From: Hyaloscypha bicolor E
Taxonomy: Eukaryota; Ascomycota; Leotiomycetes; Helotiales; Hyaloscyphaceae
Assembly: GCF_002865645.1 (NCBI RefSeq)
Contig: NW_020194686.1
Span: 62,001-126,000 of the forward strand
Length of the DNA stretch: 64,000 nt
Direction: 5' to 3'
Made by a program: the position numbers and the translations under genes
Part shown: positions 22,401-34,104 of the stretch, piece by piece
Layout of the letters: every line of letters starts with the position of its first letter
How positions within the stretch are numbered: the first letter of the stretch is position 1
Notes under the pieces: model-generated
Told to the model about the DNA's origin: nothing
Database searches by the model: none
What the model saw: the letters and a program-made list of their open reading frames with translations, nothing else

Positions 22401-24100
22401 ATAATAATTAAATATATTTAAGGTAATATAATTATAAATTATAAATAATTATAAAAAATAAAATATAGAATTAGGCTTTTATTATAAAAAAGAATATAAA
22501 TATAAATATTTAAAGAAATATAATCTAGAAAATAATTAAGGCAGGTTAAACTAAATAGTAATAATAAGAAAATAAGAAAGTAATATAATATAAATATAAA
22601 TATAGTAATAATATCTAAAATATTAGAATATAAAAGAAAATAATAAAAAATTTATAATATAAGTATATTCTAATTTCTTATTTATTTAGAAATATCTCTA
22701 TTAACTCCAAGAATAGTATAAAAGAAAAGAAATAATATAGGAAATATATAGAAAATATAGTATATAAATATACTAAAAATATTAGGAAAGTATAAAATAA
22801 GTATTAATAGAAAAGAAGTCAAAATAATAGAATTAAGAAATAATTTAGAATAAAATATTACTTTTTCTAAAACTAATTTATATCTTTTCCGAAAGCTAAT
22901 TATATTTATTTAGTATTTATTAAAATTAATTTTATATAATATAAAACTATTTAGTTAGCTAGAACTTTAAAATAATATTTATATTTATAAAAGTAATATT
23001 AAAGATATTAAAATATATTAAAAAAAGAATTATAAGATAATATAAATAGGATTTATAGTATTATTATTAAAGTTAATATAGAATATAAAAAGATTAGGTA
23101 TTTTAAATTAGTATTAAAGATATAGGAATTATTTAAATAATATTTAATAATAAGAAATAGGTTAATAGTAAGAATTAGTAAATTATACTAGTTTTTTAAA
23201 GAAATAATTAGTTTCTAGTAATAAAATAATATCTTAATTAAGGAATGAATTCTATATAAAAAAAGTTCTTTTTATATAAAAATGAGAATATATAATATAT
23301 TAACTAAGTCTTAATATAATTTTTAAAAATAGCTATAGTTATATTAAAGAAGAAATAGGTTTTCTAGTATAAAATAGGCTTTAAATAAGCAGATCTAATT
23401 TATCTAATATCTAAGAAATTCCTAGAATTATATATTATTAAATATTTTCAGAAATAATTATTAAATTTAATAAAGTTTTTCTTTTCTTTTATAAGATTCC
23501 TAGTTTGGCTATTTCGTTTATATAGGACTTCTAATTAGGAAATTTATTTAGATATTATAAATAAACTTATAATAGTAGTTTAAATTAAAGTTAAGATCTA
23601 TAGATATTATAGTTAAGCTTTAGACTAATATAAGCTATAAGAATAGCTAATTAAAAAAGTAAATAAAGCTTTTAAAAGATTTCTAGCTTAATAAAAGATA
23701 TATAAAAGGCTCTCTTTCTTTTTCTTTTCTTTTCCTAATTCCGTATATAATTATTATTTATTATTATAATTCGGAATTAAGAGTTTATAAAATAATTTTT
23801 TAATTCTCTATTTATTTTTATATTAAAAGAAATACTTTATATTTAATTCTTAAGATCTAGTAATATAATCTCATATTAAGAATATTATCTAGTAATAATA
23901 ATTAGATAATAATAAGAAATAAGTAATAGTAAAGCTTATCCGATTTCCAGAATAGTAATCTAATAATAATATTCTCTAAAGATTATAAATAATAATTAGA
24001 AAAAAAAAGAAAAAAAAATATAAAGAATTAAAAATAATAAGCTTTATTTCAGGTTAAGAAAAGCTTTTATTATTAGATATTTCTTTTTAGTTTTTAGTAA
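19437..24100. other. Extra 3' segment of copy A with accessory ORF traces
   Basis: This lies between the end of Pol and the 3' LTR. On the minus strand from about 21,700 to 19,950, stops fit Q/W and the frame stays coding-like: TKLDITKILKYTKAIL, ELVFKLLLANNLKA, a basic low-complexity K/S/T/Q stretch (about 21,180-21,400), and SKKFFKNINYFSISNKFEPE near 20,130-20,200. On the plus strand at about 23,560-23,720 another frame reads KIYRYYSQALDQYKLQEQLI-like. The two would be divergent, with A-specific DNA (22.1-22.97 kb) between them. I recognise neither. The same segment is present in copy B (34.1-38.2 kb), so it belongs to the element. Confidence 0.45.
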
Positions 24101-24149
24101 AGGAAATATATTTTATTTTTTCTAATTTTAGTAATTCTAAAATATATAT

Positions 24150-27100
24150 AATAATATTAGTAGCTTTTTTAATCTCCTAAGTACTATTTTGCTTATAATA
24201 TTTTATAGCTATTTCCTTTTCTAGTTCTATATCTATTTTGAAATATTTATTTATAGATATATATTTATTATTAACTTTATTTTTAGGAAAGTACTAGAAT
24301 TTATTTCTTTTAATAAATTATTTAAATTAATTTCTGGTATATATTTTTTAGAATATAATATTATTAAGCTTTTCTAATATATAGTATTTTTTTAGTTAAT
24401 CTATATACTTTATTTTATATAGCTAAACTAGTAATATAATAGCTTTATATTTCTTAACTTGTTTTAATTTATTAATTTAATATTATATATAAAAACTAGA
24501 TTCTTTTTGAAAATGAACTTTAAATAAATCTAATAAATAGTATTAAATTACTTCTTTTTCTTTTAGTATCTTTTATTTTTTTTTATTCTGGCTTCTTTAA
24601 TATTTTTATTTCTTATTTATATTTGTTTTATATATATTTCTAGAAATATTTCTTTATTATAGACTTTATTTTATTTAAGTATTTTCTAGATTAGAAAATA
24701 TATTTCTATAAATAATATAGCTTCTTTATTATAAATTATATAAAAGAAAGTAAATTTAATTAGTAAATAGAATATATAATAGTAAATTAATCTAAGACTT
24801 CTTTCTATTTATTATAAGTATAATAAATACTTAAATAATTAGTTAATATCTTCTTTTAATTATATTATTTCTTTTAGGATTATAGGCCAAAATAATAATT
24901 CTATTAATTTCTAGCTTATTAAGTTTCTAAATTATTACTTCTTTAAATTCTAATTCGCTATTTGCTTTAAGCTAGCTAAATAAACTTAGTAATCTTTTTA
25001 CTAATTAGGTTCTTTAAAGATCTAGCTTTAACTTATTCTAAGAAATTATTTCTAGTAATAACTAATAAGTTATATTCTTTATAATTTAGTAATTTAATTA
25101 TATTAATTCTAAAGTAATAGAAAAGAAATATAGCTTTTATTAAATATAGAACTTCTTATTATTTTCTTTTATTCTTATATTAATAGATTTTATAAATATT
25201 AATATATTTCCGTATATAGTTATAGTAACTTTTCTAGTAATAATAGCTAGCTACTAAGTAAAAAGTATTTTCTTTTCTAGTATATCTAATCTTATTATAT
25301 AGTTCTTTAATAATAATCTCTCTTTATTCTTGATTATTAATAATAAGTTAAAATAAACATATTTTAGATATAATTCTCTATAGTAATTAATTTCTTATAT
25401 TATAATTTAAAGCTTTTTTATTTAATTTTTAAAACTTGATTCTAGATATTTTTTCTAGTCTAAAAAATATTATAAGATATTATATAATATTCTAGTATTA
25501 TTCGAAATAGCTATTATCTAAGGAATTTAATAAAATAATCGGATTATTAAATAAAGTATAAAAGTTAGTATTATTATTTACTATTTTATTAGAGATTATA
25601 TATAAAAAACTATAGCCTTTATTATATAATTTCTGGATATTATTATTTTTTAATATTTCTAATTTATTTCTAGATATAATAAGGCTTTAATTATTAATCT
25701 CTAGTAATTAAATACTATTATCTAAATATCTAATAAAGGTTTTAGGAATCTAATTCCTTAAAATAGTATTATATAACTAAATCGGGACTATTTCTTTTAA
25801 CTAAACTTTCTATCTAATAGATATTATTCTAATAATATTAAGTTCTATTACTAACTATTTATTAATATTCTTATTATAGGTATTTTAATAATTCATTAGT
25901 AGTAGTATATTTAGTTTCTTTAATATACTTAACTTTAAAGTTAAATAATTAAATTTATACTAGCTAGTAAATAATTAGAATTCTAGGAAAATCTATAGCT
26001 GCTTTATTTAGCTATATAATAAGTATATTAGTATCTAGTTTAAAAATAAAATAAACTTTATATAGCTAGAATTATACTTTCTATAAATACTTTACTAGCT
26101 CTTAATATTTTTTCTTAATAATATTATATTTCTATTTAGTATTATTCTAGATTTTAAACTTATATTATATAATTCTCTTTTTCTCTTTATTATTATATTA
26201 ATTAAGAATTCTGTATTATTTATCTAGGCTAATATTTATTATTAATATAATTATTTCCTAACTTTCTAATAAATTATAATATAATTTATAAAGTATTAAG
26301 TAATAATAAGCTTTTCTTAAAGAATTCATATAGTTTATATTTATTTATTATTCTAGTTTTATATTATATCTTTCCTTATTAAATAGTAAATAGATTTAGT
26401 AATAATTATAAAGCCTTTAATCTAAATATAGTAATAAATAATAATTCTAATAAATGCCTTATTTTTAGTTATATTATTATAATATTTCTATTTCAAGATC
26501 TTAATAATTTCTAAGCTTAAAAAGCTTCTTCTAAATACTTTATAAATAAAGCTAATTATAATTATATTATTATAATAGAACTATAATTTTTTTTCTAATA
26601 CTAGCTCTAGCTTATTTAATTCTATCTAAGGTTATATTTAGGTTTTAAAGATATTTAAATATAAAATACTAAATGCCAGATAAAATAAACTATTTATTAT
26701 AGTTTATATAAGGTCTCTTAACTCTAATATTATTAATAAATAGTATAGTAATTTTAGGAAATAGATTTTCTAAAATAGTTATAATAACTCATATAAACTA
26801 TATAATAGAATTAGTAGCTTCCTAAGGTAATATAGTTATTCTTAATAGTTTTAGAAGTATTATAAATATAGTTAAATCTCTATTATAAGTATTTAGTATA
26901 AGTTAATTATATCCGGAAAAGAAATTAATTAGAAAAATATAAATATATCTAGTAAATTCTTCTAAGATCTTATTAGTGAATAGAAATAGATTAGTATTTT
27001 ATAGAATTACTAAATTTATCTTTATTATAGTATTAATTAGTTTATAAGTTCTAGTAACTTTCTTTATAACTAAGAACTATAAATTCTGGTAAAATCTATT

Positions 27101-27300
27101 ATATTTTTTAAAAATTTTATAATCTAGGTATTCTAATAGTATTTTTATTATTACTAGTACTAGAGCTTTAGAATATAGGAAATTCTTCTTTTACTAGGCC
27201 TTATATTTAATAGTCTTAATTAGAATAAATAAGCTAATATTCTTATAAACTTTTCCTATTTCTTTCTAATTAAATATAATTATATTTTCTTAATTAATTA
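24150..27300 (-). pseudogene. Ty3 Pol (RT, RNase H, integrase) of copy A
   Basis: Starting near 27,290: NISLFILIKT, then the RT core FLVIKKVTRTYKLINTIIK, the INFFSGYN block, LRITILP-EATNSI and FINNIRVKRPY (catalytic box, Asp to Asn by RIP), DLERAG-like ITLDRIKQARASI. Around 24.8-25.4 kb the integrase appears: the zinc-finger region (KELYNKIRYTRKENTFYL with later CKTC decayed), NLLVITRNNF and ILAYNPKRNNII, matching the AYNPEGNG-type motif. Reverse transcription and integration would occur in virus-like particles; all catalytic centres are now damaged. Confidence 0.8.
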
Positions 27301-27322
27301 TTAATTCTTGAAATATAGCTAG

Positions 27323-29168
27323 TATTATATAGTAACTATATACTAGTTATATATAGGCCTATATAACCATATTTACTATATTTAAGCTCTGGCCACCCGT
27401 GCTATATCTCCTTTCCTTTCTCTATTAAATATATACTACTTATACCTATATTTACTATAATAAATAGTAGTAATACTTATTAGTTCGATTTAATTAGGAG
27501 TCTCCTTACTCTCGATTACCTGCGGATCTTTACTAGTAGAGCCCTCTAAAGCTCTGCTCTAATTAGTTAATCTCTTAATTGAGCCATTAATTAGAAACTA
27601 TTAATTTAGCTAGTATAGCCTGTTTATTAATAATACTACTATAATATTACTATGCCTCCCAAAGCTTCTGCTACCAAATTAAAGGCTCCCGAATATTAAC
27701 CTGTAATTTCCTCTAATCCTGACAAATCAGGGCTATTAGAATAGCTAGCTATAGCTATCTCTGACCAAGGGATTAGTATTCAAATACTATAACAAATAGA
27801 TAACGAAGCGTTTAGTAAATACTAATTTAATACTATTAATTCGATTATTAAATCTGCTATTAATTAAGCTATTCAGGACGAGTTAATTCCCTCTATATAA
27901 GAAATAATTATAATTTAGCTAATATAATTATAATCGCGATTCTAAACTATATCTCCTACTCTAGCTCCCGCTCCTACTCCTCCTACTATTAAATAGCTAT
28001 TATTAGCTTCTTAATAGCTCCCTTTTTCTTTAGACGAATTCGAATACCCTTATTTCGATTATTAATTGCCTCCTTCTTCTTCCAAACTCGAAAGCATTAG
28101 CCTCTTTAAACTACCTATCTATATATACTTGCCTGAGCTACTAACCTATAAAGGCAAATACCTAATTTACTATAACGTTTTCAACTTCGTTAATGCTTTA
28201 TACTTGAGTATAGAGGATATTTATATAAATGGATAGTAAATATACTGCTTATAGGGCTCTGCTATAACTTGATAGACTACGGAACTATTAGATTTATAGA
28301 GACGTCTCTTAAAATAGTCGTCTTTGGAGATCATTTCCCAGACTCTTATTAATTGGTTTAAGATACCAGCTTCTACTACTCTTAATTAGGTTAATAAGAC
28401 CTATTTTGCATACCTCTAAATATGTAATGGGATATATATTTTAGAATATCTAGCTATATGTTTCTGCCTTGCTAGATATACTGGTTTTATGTCCGAATTC
28501 CATGTTATTCTAATAGTATGGAATATACTAGATCCCCAGATTAGGCTAGCCTTGGATACTCTATTAATTAGTACTACCAGAGCCTAATTAATAGCAAATG
28601 CGAATTCTGAATAGTTAACCATATATGACCTAGTAACCAGATTCAAGGCACCGCTAGTCCCAGCTTTAATAACGTTACTAAAGCCTCCTGTTTCCTCTTT
28701 ATTAAAACCCTCTGGTCCCTATATCTCTCGTCTATATGCCCCTGCTCCAAAGCAACTTGATAATAAGGTATATATGGTAGTAGTGGCCGGGAATAGGGTA
28801 TATCAGGATTCCTATAGCTAGAATAGATATCTATAGTACGAAGATAACCCGGCAGAATTACCTAATCGGGATAGAGAGGTTAGATAAGGCTATATTTTGG
28901 GTCTTGGGTGTAATTAGGCTGTTTTTGAGCTTTTGGGTAGAAATTATTCGATTTTTTAATCTTTTCATAAAGTTGGCCCGTATATATATATAGAGGACTA
29001 TGTAATTCTCTCTTTTTTGGGGGGCATATGTTATATGGCAACTATATACTAGTTATATACAGGCCTACGTAACCATATTTACTATATTTAAGCTCTAGCT
29101 ACCCGTATTATACCTTCTTTTCTCTCTCTATTAAATATATACTACTTATACCCGCATTTACTATAATA
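27323..29168 (+). mobile_element. Gag-only LTR retrotransposon of 1,846 bp
   Basis: Two direct LTRs of exactly 140 bp, 27,323-27,462 and 29,029-29,168, begin T(A/G)TTATAT and end TTTACTATAATA. A perfect 5-bp duplication gctag flanks it (27,318-27,322, 29,169-29,173). A purine tract ggggggcata precedes the 3' LTR. Inside, a plus-strand frame from 27,652 (MPPKASATKLKAPEY) runs to about 28,890 with RIP stops and a typical gag-like composition (ISDQGISIQIL; LEYLAICFCLARYTGFMSEF). No protease, RT or integrase fits in the space. It is non-autonomous and absent from the matching site in copy B (about 41,255). It is less AT-rich than its host, so it is younger. Confidence 0.85.
27652..28890 (+). pseudogene. 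Gag-like ORF of the small LTR element
   Basis: ATG at 27,652. About 410 codons with scattered TAA/TAG at Q/W positions. Proline-rich hinge (APAPTPPT near 27,965), acidic DEFEYPYFDY, then a capsid-like helical part (KGKYLIYYNVFNFVNALYLS; LALDTLLISTTRA). Likely a structural protein of the particle. I do not recognise a zinc knuckle. Confidence 0.6.
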
Positions 29169-32100
29169 GCTAGTTTCTTTTTCTAAAACTAATTACTAAT
29201 ATCTAATTATTTAAGATATTCCGGAATAAGTTATAAATCTCTTAAAATAGCTAATATTTTTAATAAAAAATAGTTCTTATATTTCCTAATATATTTCTAT
29301 AAATATTCTCTAGTTTTAAATTTTTTAAACTAGTTCGGATATTTACTTAGGCCTTTTCTAGTTTTATTATTAGTATTTATTAGTTAAATCTTCTTATTTC
29401 TTATTTTATATATTCCTATAACTAGAAATAAACTATAATTATTATCTTTTTTTTTAAAAGCTATAGCTATTTTCTCTAGTATTTTTTTTATTTAATCTCT
29501 AGAGTTTATAATTTTTCTATTTAGCTTTTTTCTAGTTAAATATAAAGAGTGCCTTTTTATCTAGTATTTTAATATATCTTTCTTTAGCTCTTATATATTT
29601 CAGAATTCTTTCTAGTTTTAGGTTTTATATTTCTTAGCTTTAGGAATATATTTCTTTATTATTAGGAAATACTACTTTATTTTTTCTTTAGAAATATCTT
29701 TATTTAATACTCTTTTTATTTACTTTTTTATTAAATCCGGAACTACTTTTAATAATACTTTAATTAGAGCTTTTTCTACTTTAGTTTCCCTAAAAATATT
29801 ATTAATTTCCTAAATTCCTGAACTTAAAATAAAAAAATTTATAAAAAATCCTAGTATTTTCTTATTTCTCCTAATATTATTACTAATTATAATACTAGAC
29901 TTTATTTTTCCTTTTTATATTTAGTTTCTTATTCTATATTACTTAATTCCTTAATTCTAGAAACTTAATATTCTTAAATTATTATTTTCTTCTATTTCCC
30001 GGTATTTTTTAAAAACAAAATAATTATAATAATATAGGTATTCTAGTTATCTTTAGAATTAGTAAATATTTTATTTTATAAACTATTACTTTTATATATA
30101 ATTTTTATTTTTATTTTTACTAAGAATAATTAACTAAGTAAAAATTTTAAAACTTTTTAACTAGAAAAAAAATATTTTTATATCCTATTCTATTTATAAT
30201 CTTAGCTCTAAGCTTTATTATTTCTATAAATCCAAATTTAGTTCTAGTAATAATAAATATTTAATAATTTATAATATTATATATTACTTTATTAATATTT
30301 CTAGAAATCTTTTTAGAGAAAATATTAACTTTAGTTCTAATATTAATTATTTCTTTATATTTAATACTTTCTTAAGATTCTCAAAATATAAATTAGAGAT
30401 ATAAAGATTATATAATATATTTATAAGCTAGTAATATTTAAATATTATTATTATTATTCTTAAATTAAATAATTCTATTAATATTAAATATTTAAACTAG
30501 TATTTCTAATTCTTTAAATATTTTATTTATTATATAAGCTATAGCTATTAGTTTTATAAATTTACTAGTATATCTAATTATATTTAATATAATAGTATTT
30601 CCTATCTATAAAATAATAAAATAATAAATATTATTCTTAATTTACTAATTCTAAAATATAATAACTAGATCTAGTATTCTTAAGATATTAATAAATATTT
30701 TTATTTCTTTTTAAGTTTTTAGAAATAAAATAGTTATTTTCTTTAGTAATTCTATTAGAATATTATTAATTTTAGGAATCCTATATTTATTATAATTAAA
30801 AGTATACTAGATTTCTAATTTATTTTATTTATTTCCGGAAATATTAATATTTATATTTTTAGCTAAGCTATTTCCTTATTTATTATTTTTTGAAATAGTA
30901 TTTTTCTAACTTTTTATATAAAATAGCTTTTTTTATTATTTTAGTTTATTTTTAGAAAACTTCTTTAGCTATTTCTATCTTTTTTCTTTTTTTCCTTAAT
31001 AAGGAACCTGTTATAATATTAATAGAAATACTATTTATAGCTAAATCTTAATATTATTTATTAATTCCAGAATCTAAAATATTAGTAATTCTAATATAAT
31101 TTCCTCTAAAATAAAGTATCTATTTAAATTCTTTAGATATAACTTATTTACTTTTATATATAAATCCCGGTTAGCTAGTTTTCTCTTTTTTTTCTTATTT
31201 AGTAAATTAGGTATTTCCTATTAATCTCTAGATATTTTTAGGTTAAATATTTAAATTATAATTAAATTCTTCTTTTCGGATTTAGGAAATAATTTAGTTA
31301 AACTACTAGTATTTACTAATAAGGAAAAAGAAAATACTTTCTTATTTAGGCTTAAATAGCTCTTTATATTATTTTTTTATTAAATAAATAAATATATTTA
31401 TAATTTATAAGTTCTTTTATTAGTAAATAATAGAACTAAAAAATATAAATATATTTTAGATTAATATTATTATTTTCATTTCTATTATAATACTTATAAT
31501 AAATTTATTTTTTTAGTTCTAGGTTTATATTATGGGCTATATTAATTTAAGTAATATTCTCTAATTATATTTAAAACTAACTTTCTCTAGAATATAATTA
31601 TTTAGATTCTTTATTTATTTTAGCTTAATTATTATAGCTATTATAATATTCTTTATAACCTTTATTATAACTTCTAGTATATTTTCCCTAAAGACTCGAA
31701 TTATATTTACTAGACTATTAATACTATTATATTTACTATAATTAGCTAGATTATATAAATAGGCTATAAATACTTTCTCGAATTATAATAATAGTTATAT
31801 TAAGTTATTTTTATAAGTTCTTTTAAGTTATAATAGTAATAAATAGTTTTTCTAAACTTTTTATTAGCTAATTAATATTATTTCTTTTAGGTTTACTACT
31901 TTTAATAAGTTTTATATAATTAGTTATAGGCTATATTCTTTTCTTATTTATATTTATAATAGCTTCTAAAAATATAATAGAAGAAACTAATAAAGAATAA
32001 TCGTTTTCTAGTTTAGAAACCATATTATAAATTATTATATTCAAGTATTCTTATTTAAATCTAAATGTATTTGGGTTATTAGTAATATTAAAATAGTATT

Positions 32101-32299
32101 TCTTTTCTTTATACTAATAAAATATTACTATTTTCTTATATATCTTATTATATTTATAAATTTGAAGTTTATATTCTTAAGAATATAATCTCTTACTAGA
32201 ATAAATAATTCTCTTATAAATTCTCGGTATTAAGTAATTTTATTTATTTCTTTCCTTTTTAATAACTTCTTTAATATTTTATTAAATATATTAATATAA

Positions 32300-33010
32300 A
32301 ACTTAAAAAAGATTTCTTTATTCTAGACTTATATAATAATCTAATTAAGAAAGTTATAGCTAATTTTAAGTATTTTCTAGTTATATTCTCGGAATTCTTT
32401 TAATAAAGCTTTAAAAAACTTGGTTTTCTAATAATTTTCTGGGTTATTAGTATAATACTCTAGTATAGCTTTAATCTAATTCTTATAAATAAGAGAAATA
32501 TAATAGATAATTCTTTTTTTCTTAATATTATTAGAAATATAATAGTTCTTATATATATTTATATATTATTCTAAGAATATAGAAATATTACTTTCCTAAA
32601 ACTATAATATTTCAGGAGCTTTTATAAATAATAAGTTTAAATCCGGTATTAATATATACTTGTTTTTAGCTATATTAATCTTAATAATTTCTTCTATAAT
32701 TAATTATAAAATTTCTATATCTGAAACTTCTATTAATAAGGTTTCTAAAAAGCTAATTTCTTATTTAAATATATTTTTTAGTTTAGGAACCGGAATTAGA
32801 AAAAAACTAGTTAATAATAATAGATATAATCGAGATTCGAGTTTTATTATTAGTAATAATAAGATAATAGCTTTTCTAATCTTATTTCTATTATTTATAT
32901 TTTCTTTCCTATTCTTTTAGCTTAATACTTATATTATTTTTCCTTAATTTTATTAAACTAGATATATTTAATAATATTATTAAAAATAATAATAAAAATA
33001 ATAAATATAA
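32300..33010 (-). pseudogene. Ty3 Gag of copy A
   Basis: Minus-strand frame with RIP stops: KNKYILIPDLNLLFIKAPEI followed by SNISIFLEQYINIYKNYYI and RIIYYISLIYKN-like residues, the capsid pattern of fungal Ty3 Gag proteins (P-x-F-G-G-x-N-I-x-x-F-L-E). It is first downstream of the 5' LTR, as expected. The hydrophobic plus-strand ORF at 32,660-32,920 is its antisense shadow. Confidence 0.6.
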
Positions 33011-34104
33011 TTTTACTAATTCTTTTAACTTTTCTGAATTCTCTTTTCTTTTTCTATTTAGTATTCTTTTCTTTTTTTAGAAGCTTTTCTAGATTATCTA
33101 TATAATTTCTTATTTCTAATTTCTATTTATTATTTTATTTAAATTTAAAAGTATTTCCTAATTCGGGTATTTTCTTTAGATTTAGAAATAAGCTTTATTA
33201 TTAAGATTAAAGCTATTTTAATTCCGGCTTTTATTATAACTAAAAATAATATATAAATTAATAATATAACTTTATTTCTAAATACTAAAGTCTATTTCTA
33301 GCTAAGATCTAATTTATATTATTTTAGTATAATATTTCTTATTCTATTTCTTTTACTTTTTTTCTTTCTATAATTAGTCTATATTTCTATTATTCTTATA
33401 TATTATATTAGTAACTATATCTTATAGCTAACCTATATCTAAATTACTAGATATATTAGAAATTAATATAAGATACTAAGATTAATATTTATATATTTTT
33501 AATATTTTGGCCTTAGGCTTAAAGTATTATAATAGCTTTTTTTCTCCCTAATTTACTAAGCTAATAATTCGCCTTATAGATATTTCTTAGAATTTTATAA
33601 GAGTATTACCTTAACTATAAAGTTTTGATTTCCTTATATTACTTATTATAAAATATATAAAAGAGAAACTATAATAAAACAAGAACTCATATAAAGTATA
33701 CTAGAATATAAAACGTAACTTAATAATAAAATAATAAATTAAAAGTATAAATAGTATATATTATATAAAAGCTTAATTAATTAAATACTTATAAGGAATT
33801 ATTTTCTAGGATTATAGAAAATCTAGTTTTCTTATATAATTTCTATAAATTATATATAAAAGACTATAGTCTTTATTATATAACCTAAATCTCAAAACTA
33901 CTAAAATAATACAATTTTTAAAAAATATAACCTGTTATATTATAATACTCAAGAAGAATTATTTTCTAGAATTATAAAAAAACTAGCTTTCTTATATAAT
34001 TTCTATAAATTATATATAAAAGACTATAGCCTTTATTATATAACTAAAATCTTAAAACCGCTAAAATAATATAACTTTTAGAGAATCTAGCTTATTATAC
34101 TATA

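Larger units (their letters stand above)
19135..33944 (-). mobile_element. Ty3 (gypsy) retrotransposon copy A, full length, RIP-inactivated
   Basis: LTRs are 19,135-19,436 (3') and 33,656-33,944 (5'), in direct orientation, TG...CA type after allowing RIP. Flanks atat/atac fit a 4-bp duplication in copy B's LTR. Minus-strand coding: Gag around 32.3-33.0 kb (LNLLFIKAPEIL, ISIFLEQYINIYK), RT at 26.4-27.3 kb, RNase H next, integrase at about 24.2-25.4 kb. The RT carries the fungal Ty3 signature TRTYKLINT, NFFSGYN and a Y/FxDD box mutated to FINN near 26,730. Without its 1.85-kb insertion the element is about 12.96 kb, long for the family because of about 4.7 kb between integrase and 3' LTR. Confidence 0.85.

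Noticed and set aside
32660..32920. 86-residue hydrophobic plus-strand ORF in the AT-rich core
   Set aside because: It is the antisense of the Gag frame of copy A; its membrane-like look is a result of AT-rich codons.
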